Assembly (NCBI GenBank): GCA_965644295.1 | Contig: CBFFRP010000141.1 | Span: 1 to 64,000, forward strand | Length of the DNA: 64,000 nucleotides | Reading direction: 5' to 3' | Source: Paraphysomonas bandaiensis | Lineage: Eukaryota; Chrysophyceae | In this document: piece after piece, positions 48,526 through 58,957 of the stretch | Layout: each line of letters begins with the position of its first letter | Numbering within the stretch: the stretch's first letter is position 1 | Made by a program: the position numbers and the translations under genes | Notes under the pieces: model-generated | Database searches by the model: none | Told to the model about the DNA's origin: nothing | What the model saw: only the letters and a program-made list of their open reading frames with translations

Positions 48526-49155
48526 ATGGCATCGTGCTATGCTGGTAATGCTGACGCAGAGAATACAGGGACCACTAACGTTGACAGCAGGTGCAGATAT
48601 CTCCCTCTGACTCGACTGATCTCTTACAATGGTCATGAGCTACAGATAGAGCTATCCTGTTTTCGTGGAGATGCCGAATATCAACAGGGTTTTGAATTAA
48701 TGAATATGGTAATTGCTGAAGGAAAGAGCTGGCCATACTTAGAGTGTTTCTCCACTATGGCCCAGTATCGTGCTTACTTTCATTCGCACGCATCTTTCGC
48801 GGTTCGATTCTCTGATCAGATCACCTATGGGACGGAGATACTAGGGTGTTTCTATGTTAAACCTAATTTTCCAGGTCGATGCTCGCACGTCTGTAATGGC
48901 GGGTTTATTACTCATCCTAAGTATAGAGGTCTTGGAATTGGAACTTTCATGGGTGAAGCATTTAAGAAAATAGCAAAAGACCTAGGGTATCGCTGTTCTC
49001 TATTTAATCTAGTGTTTGCAAACAATACTTCGAGTGTTGCACTTTGGAAGAAGTTAGGTTTTGTCGAATTGGCTGTGATTCCTGGAGCAGCAGTATTAAA
49101 TGGTACTGACGGGTATGTAGACGCCATTCAAATGTTTTACGATTTTACTGCATAA
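48526..49155 (+). CDS. GNAT-family N-acetyltransferase
   Basis: A 209-aa single-exon gene. The acetyl-CoA binding motif A is present as GGFITHPKYRGLGIGTFMGE (R-G-x-G-I-G at about 138-143), followed by the family-typical NLVFANNTSSVALWKKLGF. The segment WPYLECFSTMAQYRAYFHSH and GCFYVKPNFPGR resembles fungal and protist GNAT proteins related to Mpr1-type acetyltransferases. Substrate is unknown. No targeting signal is seen. Confidence 0.85.
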   Translation: MASCYAGNADAENTGTTNVDSRCRYLPLTRLISYNGHELQIELSCFRGDAEYQQGFELMNMVIAEGKSWPYLECFSTMAQYRAYFHSHASFAVRFSDQITYGTEILGCFYVKPNFPGRCSHVCNGGFITHPKYRGLGIGTFMGEAFKKIAKDLGYRCSLFNLVFANNTSSVALWKKLGFVELAVIPGAAVLNGTDGYVDAIQMFYDFTA

Positions 49156-50514
49156 ACTATATCAGTCTAACCACTACATCAATAAATTATACGGTGATAA
49201 TAATATTACTATTATAGTGGTGTTTTTGGTTTTCTAACTGCTTTACAACAGATACGAAACTCATGCCTGGATTATTTTAATCCGGGGGAACAAAATATTA
49301 AAGAGAGTAGTATTAGTCTGAAATATGTTATTAATATTTATAAAAGTGTTTTAGTGCGCTCAACAATAGTATAACGGGCATGTAGTTTAGGACAAGCTCG
49401 ATGCACTGCTTCCCTTTTTTTCTTTCAATATAATGGGCACCACTTAGGAACTGCGCTTTGAAATACTAAATTAATCATACTAATTTCGCTGTCCTATAGT
49501 TCACGAGTGAATACTATGATAAAGCTCTAAATTACTAAAACCAAATTAAAATGATTCCGCGATCTTTCCTTTTCAGGAGTTTCATGTCCTGTGTTAGTTT
49601 CACCATCGACAACATCCCAAAAGAATTTTTAAAATGAATCTACTGTCAAATATATTCTACGATCACGATGTGCTAATGAGACCTGTGTAAATTCAGAGGA
49701 TATCTCCATATTATTTCATACTAAGTGCCCTGATATCTTAATGTTCACTGTACTATAAAATAGATACTACGCCCTCGATATTTGCATGAGTTTGTTATAT
49801 CGGGCTGCTCAGCTGTGAGGATACATTGATCGGAGTTTAGAGGAGTTTCATCAGCTTGGATCATTCATTCCTGGCGCAGTGAATGAAGCGCGTTACTTAA
49901 ATACTCTTCGGGTCTGGAGAGATTCGATCTCTTCGGACCATGTAAGACTCTTTTTGTAATCTACTCTACATGTACCACCTACGTGTTGCATTTGTCACTC
50001 TACTCTACACACTCGTATAGGACATACATCACTGATGTCCTCAACAGCACATGAGTTGTCATCAATGTTACATAGAGGTAGAGATGCTGTACTGCTGCTG
50101 TGGTGCATGAGTACAGTGTGTATGAGCACAGTACAGTGCAGTGTACAGTGTAATCTGTAATCTTCGTTTCAGTTCTACTCTCGTAATACAGTGATGGAAT
50201 ACGGCTATATTCTTCATATGTACTCTGCTGCATATGGAGATAACCACCTCCTCACAGCTCACAGCACGGCAGACTCACTACATCACACGCTCATGACAGA
50301 TACGCCTCTCTTCGATATACAGAGTGCGTAAGACGACGTTATTCGCTTGTCACTTCTCTGAGGCTCACATCGCTCGTGCCTTCATGACAGCGCTTCCATC
50401 ATACATCACAGCACACACACCTCTCTTCGAGCTGGATGAATAATTCCATTAACTGAACCTTTCCACGGATAATTTATATTAGTTGCCGTTTGTTGTTTAA
50501 TTGATTGTATTTCT
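49156..50514. other. Intergenic region with a strong hairpin
   Basis: About 1.36 kb without a supported gene. 49911-49939 can fold into a 13-bp stem (GGTCTGGAGAGAT with ATCTCTTCGGACC, two or three G-U pairs) around the loop TCG, followed by a T-rich run. A second small hairpin (TCATTCA/TGAATGA) lies at 49861-49886. Confidence 0.45.
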
Positions 50515-51795
50515 ATGGGAGCTGTCGCATCTATTGTTCCGGATGACGTATCGAAAGAAGAGCTCGGACGCCTGTCGGTGAAGTACGATGGAGATTCTAT
50601 TTTCAAACAGGACAAGGTGTACAAAAGTTTGAAAGACGGAGATAAAAGTGTAGATCGTGGAAGACTCTCTAGTATCTTCAAGGACAGCTGTGAAATTGAA
50701 GTTATGAGGCTTTACCTGTCTATTTGTGATGGCCACATGGACGAGAACAAGTTTCTTAAGCTCTGTCGTCACGCCAAGGTCCTGTCGAAGCATACATTTA
50801 CTCGAGGCGATGCATCTCGTGTATTCAAGCAATGTAGCAAAAGTGGATCCATTAATTACATCACCTTCCGGTTTAAATTGATTCCTATGGTATTGGAGAA
50901 GAAAAAGAAAGAGGAAAGGGAATTTATTGTGAAGCTCTCTCGTGTTGAACCCCCTGTTAAGCAGAAGAAATTACAAAAGAAAATCAGGGAACTAACAAGA
51001 GGGGTGAGTTCAATGAGTATTGACGATGCAGAGGAGATGCGTTTGGAGCAGGCTGCGATACGAATCCAGAAAATCCAGCGCTATACCCAGGCCCGTTGCG
51101 AATCCCTTCAACGTAAAGAGCTGCGGCGCATAGAGAGCACGCCTCCAGAAGAATTACTGGATCTGGTGGTACCAGCACCTCCTGACGAAGAAGAAACCGA
51201 GGGAGCTCATGCTACCGCTTGTCGACGACTCTTCGCGTCATATAGCACTTCGGGCGAGATGAACTGCTACGAGTTCGTCAAGTTTTGTTACGAAACTTTG
51301 CTAATACCGAAGGAGTCTGTAGTTGTCGACTTTACTTCTCGGCAAGCTAGACACTTATTTCACAAGACTGTGGCCACGTACTATGATTCTAAGATGGACT
51401 CATACAGGGAAGGCGTATTACACGGTAAACGAATTACGTATGCTGTGTTTCGGGGAGTGATACTTCCAGAGATTGCCTCAGTGAAAGGGAAGTCTATGGA
51501 AGAGATGGAGGAATACTTGGCGACTTGTCAGCCAGTTGAACGTCTAGATGATATTGAGGAAGGTATGGGGGTCATATCGCTCCAGGACCATGTGTTAAAT
51601 GAGTTTTCACCGGAGATGATACTTGCACACCCAATACCGAACAACTCTGAAATTTCGAACACATCTGGGGTTGGAGAAGGCGGCAATGAGGACTATTATA
51701 GCGAGCAGATAAATACACTGAACCTTAATTGTGGTATATTTTGTGCAGTATTTAGGCGATTTAATTGTTGTTTTAAAATTGTTTGCAGTAGTTGA
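50515..51795 (+). CDS. IQ-motif protein with two p25-alpha/TPPP-like regions
   Basis: A 426-aa frame starting MGAVAS, a possible N-myristoylation site. Two stretches (about 62-127: FLKLCRHAKVLSKHTFTRGD and SINYITFRFKLIPMVLEKK; about 235-320: EFVKFCYETLLIPKESVVVD and KRITYAVFRGVILPEIA) each resemble the p25-alpha fold seen in tubulin polymerisation-promoting proteins. An IQ-like motif AAIRIQKIQRYTQARC (180-195) between them could bind calmodulin. The last ~25 residues (CGIFCAVFRRFNCCF) look unlike coding sequence and may be intron read-through. Possible microtubule or calcium role is inference from weak domain matches. Confidence 0.6.
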   Translation: MGAVASIVPDDVSKEELGRLSVKYDGDSIFKQDKVYKSLKDGDKSVDRGRLSSIFKDSCEIEVMRLYLSICDGHMDENKFLKLCRHAKVLSKHTFTRGDASRVFKQCSKSGSINYITFRFKLIPMVLEKKKKEEREFIVKLSRVEPPVKQKKLQKKIRELTRGVSSMSIDDAEEMRLEQAAIRIQKIQRYTQARCESLQRKELRRIESTPPEELLDLVVPAPPDEEETEGAHATACRRLFASYSTSGEMNCYEFVKFCYETLLIPKESVVVDFTSRQARHLFHKTVATYYDSKMDSYREGVLHGKRITYAVFRGVILPEIASVKGKSMEEMEEYLATCQPVERLDDIEEGMGVISLQDHVLNEFSPEMILAHPIPNNSEISNTSGVGEGGNEDYYSEQINTLNLNCGIFCAVFRRFNCCFKIVCSS

Positions 51796-52366
51796 TATAG
51801 GCCCAGATTCGTTGTTGTTTGTTGGACCGATTATATAGATATTGTTTACTTCTGTATTGAAATGTATCTTAATAGAATATATCAACTCTTATTAAGAAGG
51901 TATACTGTGATTCACAGGCGTTAGCGGTTAAGTAGATCAAGCCAGCTACGAAGATAAATCGGAATTAAAATATACACGCTACTATTCCCTTGAGTCGACA
52001 ATATAGTTACGATAGCAACATAACAAAGTGCTAAGTATATATATGTATGTAGTAATAGTAAGCCAATATATACAAAAATGTATGTGGTACTGTCTTTAAC
52101 GAAATCGTAGCGGCGCGCGATGTGTTGTGAAGCACGAAAACAAGTAATATTGAGCACGACCACATGGTGTCGTTGAAATACTTTATAGATTCGACATAGC
52201 ATAGTTTAAAGTTGGGAATTTAGTGGAAAGCGATATGATCAATATAAAACCACGATTGAAGGCAATAACGGTAGCGACATTTAATCAAATAATTAATATA
52301 TACAATTGTAATCAAAATATATGCACATGCTATTACGACAGATGTCTGATCATGAATAAAATCAAA
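51796..52366. other. Intergenic region between convergent genes
   Basis: AT-rich. No gene or repeat is recognised. Confidence 0.35.
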
Positions 52367-52720
52367 CTACTTCTGTGAATCATTCGCCGCACCAAATTTC
52401 GTTAGCTTAAAATTAGTTTTCCTGTTAGATGACCCCACATGCCTCACCCCGCTGCTGCTCTCACTGTTAGGGTCGGTATCCGCTGTATAAAAATGACAAG
52501 TACCAATACTGACTGCATGCTCACCGCGAAATGTAAACTCCTTTGAGTCTGATACTACCGTGCAAGTGGGATGCTTGTGCATGTAGTCACGTATCACTAT
52601 AGAGTCGGCTCTGTCCAGGAACCTCGCATCATCAAAATCCGTAAAGTCGACATAAACCATAACCTCTTCGAACTCATCATCATCGGCGACTACTTCTGAA
52701 TGAACAGACGACTGCATCAC
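52367..52720 (-). CDS. Short acidic protein resembling TFIIIC subunit 6 (GTF3C6)
   Basis: 117 aa. An acidic N-terminus leads to VMVYVDFTDF, then a stretch ending FTFRGEHAVSIGTCHFYTAD. The pattern (Y/V-x-DF near the start, then F-x-GE-x4-GT-x2-F) matches the small beta-rich TFIIIC-sub6 domain that is part of the RNA polymerase III factor TFIIIC. The C-terminal third is polar and uncharacteristic. It is shorter than animal GTF3C6 but similar to protist and fungal versions. The call rests on one short domain. Confidence 0.5.
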   Translation of the reverse strand: MMQSSVHSEVVADDDEFEEVMVYVDFTDFDDARFLDRADSIVIRDYMHKHPTCTVVSDSKEFTFRGEHAVSIGTCHFYTADTDPNSESSSGVRHVGSSNRKTNFKLTKFGAANDSQK

Positions 52721-53170
52721 TCAGTTATGTCGAGAGTCTGCAGTGCTGAAGTTAAGAGCAGAGACACGCTCACTGTAGTCTGCTGTGTATAATTGCAGAA
52801 TAATATAATTTCACAGGACAAAATTGTATTTCCAGCAACAACAGGAATACACCGCATCATCACGCCTACGCAGAATTGCAATTTCCGATATTTTCCCGCT
52901 CTGTGTGCACGAACACCTGCAGCATACTGCTGCATACCATACCATGGAATGGTATGTACCGTATATGCGTACTCTGCTGTACGGCGTGTTCCATAGTATA
53001 GTGTATAGTGTATAGTGGAGCATGTCTAGCATGTTTGGTATAGTAAAGTGTAGCATAGGATAGAGAGCGTGGTCTATCGAACACAAGTCATGAATCACAT
53101 TCACCGTGTTTTCAGCGTGCGTAGAGTTGTTTAATGGGCCTCTCTCTCTCTCTCTCTGTCTGGTAGCGTG
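52721..53170. promoter_or_regulatory. Divergent intergenic region between TFIIIC6-like and SS18/SANT genes
   Basis: Both genes start outward from these 450 bases. A CT-repeat tract (CTCTCTCTCTCTCTCT, about 53137-53158) lies just before the plus-strand start. Overlapping palindromic ACCATGGAATGGTA and TATAGTGTATAGTG repeats occur at 52940-53020. No promoter motif is certain. Confidence 0.4.
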
Positions 53171-55386
53171 ATGTCTGACGATAATATACTGTACGTACAG
53201 CAGCGCCTCATACACCGCACTGATAACATACACGTTCATGCAGTTATGCCGCTCAGCAGCTGCTGGAGCAGAATGAAGATGTGGTTGCAGCTATAGTCGA
53301 GAACATGCAGCTGGGTCGTATGGAGGACAGCATCCATCACTTCTCTGTGCTGCATAAGAACTTAGTCTCCATGTCTCTCGCTTTAGATAACTTCCCCAGT
53401 GGAGGGCTCAAACCATACGAAGAGATTGGAAAGTTTCCTGATGAAATAATGAGAAAAGATATACTGGATGAGTTCAGACCGCTTGGTATAACACTCTACA
53501 TGCAACACTATCACTGATGTAATCTTAATGGCCACTTGTTTATAGGACAGACTCCGTTACCAACACCCCCACTTGTCCCTCCATGCGCTCCGTGTGCTGA
53601 ACAGAATGTGTGTCTGCTTAGACTGTTTTTATAATATCTGACTGTCATATTGCAGTATTCAGCCCACACTTGCCGTATTGAATTAGGCCACGTGGAACCG
53701 AGCTCGACTTTCACAGTGATGGAGTGCCAAGAGTTTCTCAAAGTAAGTCAGCTCTTGGAAATGCGTATGCGGCCACCTAAACAGGATGATGCGGTCGGAT
53801 CTACGTCTGGAGGAGGTATGAAACAGTTAGCAGGTTGTGCAGCAGCAAGTACGAAGGCGGAAACCTCATCAGGGGTAAATCAGTTTGGAGACCACAAACG
53901 AGAGATGGAATTTAAACTCTCAAGTGCTGCACTAGGAAGACCGACCAAGCGAAACTATCGTATGTGGACCCCCAGCGAACGCTATACTATTCTCCTAGGT
54001 ATTGCTACGTATGGTGGTACGAAAGGGCCCAATATGGGTAAAATCAAAAATCTGTTGCATAATCGCAGTGAATGCCAGGTAGACTTATTGGTGTCGCTGA
54101 CCTTTTTCTGACCCACCATCTTGTAGCTTCGAAGTTATATATCTAAAAATATCTCTTCTCGTGACATGGCGGCAGCATTGAAAGGAGATCTGCCCCCCGC
54201 TCCTGCTAACTACATTTTACCGAAAGCCCTCGCAAACGAGGCGTCGTCACTCTGTGCTTCTCACCGCGTACCCACGTTTGATGATGGCATGCCTTCATCA
54301 GCGACTCCAGCGACTTCGCAATTGGAGCCCAAGCATGGTAGAGGGAATTGGACTAGACTCATTGGGCTTGTGGAGGGTCAGGTAGAATGTTACCCTGTTG
54401 GTATAATGGCGTTAATTGTCCCTGTTATTCTCGTATAAAAGGACATCATTGATTCTCCGTGGACCCCACCGTATTCATCTCATAATCCCGCCTCTGAGCC
54501 ATCATCCAATGGGGCCTCTACTTGCACTCAATCCCAGATTGCTGTGTCCAACCCAACAAGTATTTCTCCCCAACCCTCAAGTCCACATGGGCTCGGTAGT
54601 TTCCCGGCTGGTGATGTGGTGAATTTGGTGGACATGTCAGTTCCCAGTTGCTCAATACGACTTCCATCAATCCTATCAATGGCTGCTCTGCCCCCACCTG
54701 CTGTATTTGGCTCGGATATTTTGCGTGCAGTGGATCCTGTGACATCGAAGTCAAAGAGGGGCCGCAAAAAGGGTACTTCCGCTGGAAGGTCGTCAGCACA
54801 TGGAAAGGACAGCGAGCCTCAAGGTGACAGCTCCCAACCTACGGGTAAGGGAAAGAAGAGGACCAGTCGAGGACGTGCTACTGCTAAGAATCAGGACGGA
54901 GTAAAAAAGAAAAGCAAGAACACCACAAGTGATGTTGACTGTGTACCTGATAATAATAGCACGTTCTTTTCCCATGCTGGTCCTTATCATGATATGTCTG
55001 GCGAAGTGGGAAGCAGAAAGGAAATCGGCTTTGATTCACTATCCCAGATGTCTTTGGACTGGGGCATTTATTGTCCTGTGGAAAAGGAGAAGTGGAGCAT
55101 GTCTGAAGAAGGGAGTAATCATGGAATTTTAAGAATTCCAACCTCAAAGCAGCAACAGCGGAAAAAGCAGTCACATATTGGGTCAACTGATTGTCAGGTA
55201 TCACAAGGGGTCGAGAACCCTGATAGTCAACATAGCGAAAGTAGTGTTCGATTGTCTGGTTTTTTTTCAAATAGCGATAGTCATTCCCCACCCGGCACAG
55301 AGGACAGCATCACTGGGCCCCTCAATCAAAGCATTCATGGCGATCATAGTTTATTGTTGTTAGATGGTGAGTTTTCGGCGATGTGA
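53171..55386 (+). CDS. Predicted SS18/GIF (SNH) domain protein joined to a SANT/Myb domain
   Basis: Six exons are proposed: 53171-53190, 53244-53485, 53546-53607, 53656-54078, 54127-54381 and 54442-55386. Introns are 48-60 bp, GT-AG, and all phases agree, giving 648 aa. Residues about 7-50 read YAAQQLLEQNEDVVAAIVEN and then GRMEDSIHHFSVLHKNLVSM, the SNH/SSXT domain of SS18 and plant GIF coactivators, which bind SWI/SNF partners. Further on, MWTPSERYTILLGIATYGG leading to IKNLLHNRSECQLRSYISKN (about 235-285) resembles a SANT/Myb helix set; the last half of it depends on the 54079-54126 splice. The C-terminal half is Ser/Pro-rich with basic blocks (SKSKRGRKKG, KGKKRTSRGR). The alternative is two genes: an SS18 protein ending at a stop near 53633, and a separate SANT gene. 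Confidence 0.6.
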
Positions 55387-55617
55387 ATAAATTAAGTGCA
55401 AGTTCGTCAAGATATTACGTTTATGTGTGGAAATGTAAGATAATGGATGATGATTTTTTGTTTAGATGAAGTATGTATATTAAATTGCGTAATAAGGTGT
55501 ATAAGTATTGAAATGTGTGAAATAGTGCTACAAATGAAGTAACTATTACTACTACCAAAGGAAAGCTTGAATTTGGGTGCTTGGGAAGTGTGAACATCCA
55601 TTAATTAGAGCACACAG
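55387..55617. other. Intergenic region
   Basis: 3' flank of the SS18/SANT gene. Nothing else is seen. Confidence 0.3.
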
Positions 55618-55830
55618 CAGGGCTGCGTATCAATTAATGTAGTACTTGCTGTCTCAATTTCTGCAATTGCAGAACACTTGCTCCGTCGACGGGTATGCAA
55701 CAGGGCTGCGTAACAATTAATTGCAATTAAATTGCAAATGTTTTTATGCAGTTATTAGCATTAGCTTGCGCAATTATAATATTGCAATTTAATTGTGCCA
55801 ATTATTGTCTAATTACTAACTTAGTTACTC
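55618..55830 (+). repeat. CAGGGCTGCGTA-type repeats with inverted repeat
   Basis: CAGGGCTGCGTATCAATTAA at 55618 and CAGGGCTGCGTAACAATTAA at 55701 are near copies of each other and of 38413. After the second copy, CAATTAAATTGCAA is inverted at TTGCAATTTAATTG about 60 bp on. The layout (conserved G/C-rich end, then A/T-rich foldback) fits the ends of small hairpin-forming transposons, but no complete element is defined. Confidence 0.5.
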
Positions 55831-56044
55831 GTTACAAGCACGTATATAGCATCTTCAACCGTACTTGCATCCTACTAAAGCGCAAGAACATAAGAGCCTC
55901 TAATCGATGAGGTGCCATAGATTAGCACAGATCACTCATGTTAATTTTAGGACAAACGGTGGTCGTATAACCCCGACATTTCAGCTAGCCTCGCCACAGT
56001 CATCAGTCATCACTCTTATGATCGTTTACCTCTTTTTTCCCTCA

Positions 56045-57060
56045 ACAAAGCTGGACTCGCACCTTTCGTGTGTTCTGGGGATTAGTGCCGGAGATATTTC
56101 TCCGAGAAACTAACTTGAGTCGTATATATAATATATAGTCAGCAGTTATTATTGTTTTGCCCACGCATAGCTAAATGCTATTGTGGTACATGGTACAAGG
56201 TACAAGGGACACTAATAAGTATCACTTGTGTAGACATCTTTGGGTCTTGACGAATAAACAGGCGTCCAGGAATGGGCCCACCTAAAGGGCATCCGGGGTA
56301 TTGTGCCGCCTGCTATATAGGGGTCTCAGACACCACAACGCAGACAACACCAGTAACACCGGTAACGACACCGGCACACTCACAGCAACGCCAGTCCCAG
56401 GATACTCAACCGACACCAAAAGTACTCCAGCTACTCCAGGTGACATCCACCCCTAGAATTCTATCCTCCACACGAGTCCGAACCCGACAGAGAGGCAAGC
56501 GCAACCACTCCGGAAACAACTCCTCCTTACTTGTAGCCGCAACCTCTCCTCGACAACCAGCACCATCTCCACCACCGACTTACACTCACATCTATATCTT
56601 GCCCCATCCACTTCTCACTTAACCCATGGCACAGGCCCGCCAGACATATTGCCCAAAGGTAGACCCCCGACTAACCTCACTACAAGCGACGATTGCACCA
56701 TGGTGCTCGCAGCGATGCACAAGTAGTCCCGAGACGGTTGCCCGCCACTAGTACTATATATCAAGCACAGTTATTAGTTTTAGTCTATAGCTGTAAAAAC
56801 CTAGTTTCAGCACACGACCGCTCTAATGTAATAATCAGACATTCTTATATGTGCTGCCTGCTGAGCAAAGTCAAGCAACCGGGAACGAGCTCACCTCAAG
56901 GTCACTCGGGGTATTGGGCTGCCTACTGAAGTCAAGCATCCAGGCTGTTCACCTCTTAAGGCCAGAGAGCTAAAGTGGCTGCACCTTGGTGCTTGCGGTG
57001 ACGCACAAGTAGCTTTCGTAGCGCCAAATAGTAGGATGTCAGAGTTAAGCACTATAGATA
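56045..57060 (+). repeat. Dispersed repeat R1, copy 3, interrupted
   Basis: The R1 blocks run from CTGGACTCGCACCTTTCGTG (56051) to GGGGTATTGTGCCGCCTGCT (56295). They resume at 56850 with TGTGCTGCCTGCT and continue to AAATAGTAGGATGTCAG near 57040. The gap is the LINE-like insertion. Confidence 0.65.
56315..56849 (+). mobile_element. LINE-like 3' fragment inserted in R1 (copy B)
   Basis: Encodes the Pro/Ser/Thr-rich tail of the family (TPAHSQQRQSQDTQPTPKVL; RVRTRQRGKRNHS), then the shared 3' region CCATGGTGCTCGCAGCGATG and CCCGAGACGGTTGCCCGCCA, and ends at TAATAATCAGACATTCT. TGTGCCGCCTGCT just before it and TGTGCTGCCTGCT just after it look like a 13-bp target-site duplication with one mismatch. 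This fits a 5'-truncated insertion of about 535 bp made by target-primed reverse transcription. Confidence 0.55.
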
Positions 57061-57074
57061 GTTAACTTCTTCTG

Positions 57075-57360
57075 CTACTAAGTCGAGGTAATACCAAAAC
57101 CTGGTAAAGCAATTTCACCAGGTTTCATATATAAGTATTGAGTTATTATTTTACTGTAATTTGCATCTGCGAGGTTAAAGATAAAGAAAAAGTCGCAAGT
57201 ATAGTTGTTATTAGCAGTATTTATTGCGTTAAAAGTCGGCCCTGCTATTATTACTTGTGTTTTGTAATATCATATTCTCATATAGCTACATCTGCTTCGC
57301 TTGAGACTGCAAACGCTCCAACCGAATAGCCTGATTTCGGATACATTGCATACGCATATA
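57075..57360 (-). repeat. Dispersed repeat R2, copy 2
   Basis: Reverse-complement match to 2040-2325, from the tail TACCTCGACTT/ACCAGGTTTTGG up to the conserved peptide end RLQSQAKQM and its stop at 57286. It forms the 3' end of the multi-exon frame to its right. Confidence 0.5.
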
Positions 57361-58250
57361 GCTATCTTTACCACTACTACTTACAGTAGTATTAGTACCT
57401 ATGCTCGGAAACGACGCGGCAACAGCCGCTGGGGGCACATTGCTAGTAGGTGGAGGATCATAAGCAGGTGAAGGATCATAAGCAGTTAGTACAGTGTATA
57501 GTAACAACGCACAACAATAATCAGAACAATACCGCATATATACGACATACGACCCCGTCACCATCTTTATGAACAGTATTACTTACCCTGCTCGTGCGCT
57601 TTCGTGGTATCTCTTCCTCCGCCTCCGGGTCGTCGTTGGATATGTCGCCACGAATGTTGACAACATTCTTCTTCCCGTTGCACTTCTCCTACACCATCAT
57701 ATATACACAGTTAGTGCAGTGTATAGTAACAACGCACAACAATAATCAGAACAATACCGCATATATACGACATACGACCCCGTCACCATCTTTATGAACA
57801 GTATTACTTACCCTGCTCGTGCGCTTTCGTGGTATCTCTTCCTCCGCCTCCGGGTCGTCGTTGGATATGTCGCCACGAATGTTGACAACATTCTTCTTCC
57901 CGTTGCACTTCTCCTACACCATCATATATACACAGTTAGTGCAGTGTATAGTAACAACGCACAACAATAATCAGAACAATACCGCATATATACGACATAC
58001 GACCCCATCACCATCTTTATGAACAGTATTACTTACCCTGCTCGTGCACTTTCGTGGTATCTCTTCCTCCGCCTCCGGGTCGTCGTTGGATATGTCGCCA
58101 TGTCGTCTGAGAGTGGTATCAGCTCTGCAGCAATCTGATGTATGTGTATGTGTGTGTCTGTCTGTCTGTCTGCTCAGGAGGTGTGATCCACACAACAATG
58201 AACACCTCATCCGATAAACCACACCTCCTGAGCACTCCTCACTGTCATCA
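57286..58250 (-). CDS. Transposon-like multi-exon frame with duplicated exons
   Basis: On the minus strand a 102-bp exon (57688-57587; acceptor ATGGTGTAG, donor GTAAGT) is followed by an intron of about 122 bp, and the pair is repeated in tandem. Read in phase with the last exon it gives ATYPTTTRRRRKRYHESARA, then GNVPPAAVAASFPSIG and a coiled-coil-like end SYMRMQCIRNQAIRLERLQS to a stop at 57286. In the other frame it reads RGDISNDDPEAEEEIPRKRT, so the reading phase is undecided. The 3' end belongs to repeat R2, pointing to a mobile element. I do not recognise the protein and have no start codon. Confidence 0.3.
57490..58101. repeat. 225-bp tandem repeat, about 2.7 units
   Basis: Units begin near 57490, 57715 and 57940. 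The first two are identical apart from the entry sequence, and the third is almost identical until it diverges at 58101. Each unit contains one complete putative exon and intron in the minus orientation. Confidence 0.9.
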
Positions 58251-58412
58251 ACAATGTCACAATCTAAGCACCAGAAGATACTAACTCAGAAGATACATGC
58301 ATCACTCTATATGTATGTATGTGTATGGTGTGTTAAGTTATGCATATATATATATTATGGTCATGATGTGCGTGTTGTAGTCACTGCTCGTGCAGTGTGG
58401 TTGCGGTGTAGT
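58092..58412 (+). repeat. ~310-bp direct repeat, first copy
   Basis: Matches 58659-58957 closely from GAGAGTGGTATCAGCTCTGC to GTGTGGTTGCGGYGTAGT. Inside, GCTCAGGAGGTGTG (58172) and CACACCTCCTGAGC (58220) form a 14-bp perfect inverted repeat, flanked by CTGT and GTAT microsatellites. Confidence 0.8.
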
Positions 58413-58658
58413 ATGATGGGTTCAAGGTTCAGGTGGGCTCAAAGCAGGGGGAATAGGAAGTGTTCTAACGTGCACAATCAAACGATGTTATAATGTTTCG
58501 TCTGCTTGTACTTGTTGGACCTCTCTACACGAGTCCACTCTCCTCAATCCACTGTATGAGGCTCTGTGCTACAGCCTCGTGACCAAACACTGTCATGAAG
58601 ACCTTCCTGGAAGGCAGTTATAAGCCTGCAACTCTGAACCACATAGTAAGAAGTGTTA

Positions 58659-58957
58659 TCTGAGAGTGGTATCAGCTCTGCGGCATTCGGAGGTGTGTGT
58701 ATGTGTGTGTCTGTCTGTGTGCTCAGGAGGTGTGATCCACACAACAATGAACACCTCATCCGATAAACCACACCTCCTGAGCACTCCTCACTGTCATCAA
58801 CAATGTCACCATCTAAGCACCAGAAGATACTGACTCAGAAGATCCATCCCTCTATATGTGTGCGTGTGTGTGTGTGTTAAGTTATGCATATGTATTATGG
58901 TCAAGATGTGCGTGTTGTAGTCACTGCTCGTGCAGTGTGGTTGCGGCGTAGTGTATG
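58659..58957 (+). repeat. ~310-bp direct repeat, second copy
   Basis: Second copy of the unit at 58092-58412, including the 14-bp inverted repeat. The two differ by microsatellite length and single bases. Confidence 0.8.

Noticed and set aside
49850-49960. tRNA or snRNA gene
   Set aside because: TTCGATC is present in the hairpin loop region, but no D-arm, anticodon arm or acceptor pairing can be drawn, and no snRNA core motif (for example ACAGAGA) is found.
57138-57329. Small plus-strand gene matching 2029-2319 (-)
   Set aside because: The similarity reflects the shared R2 repeat; the opposite strand carries the better conserved peptide end.
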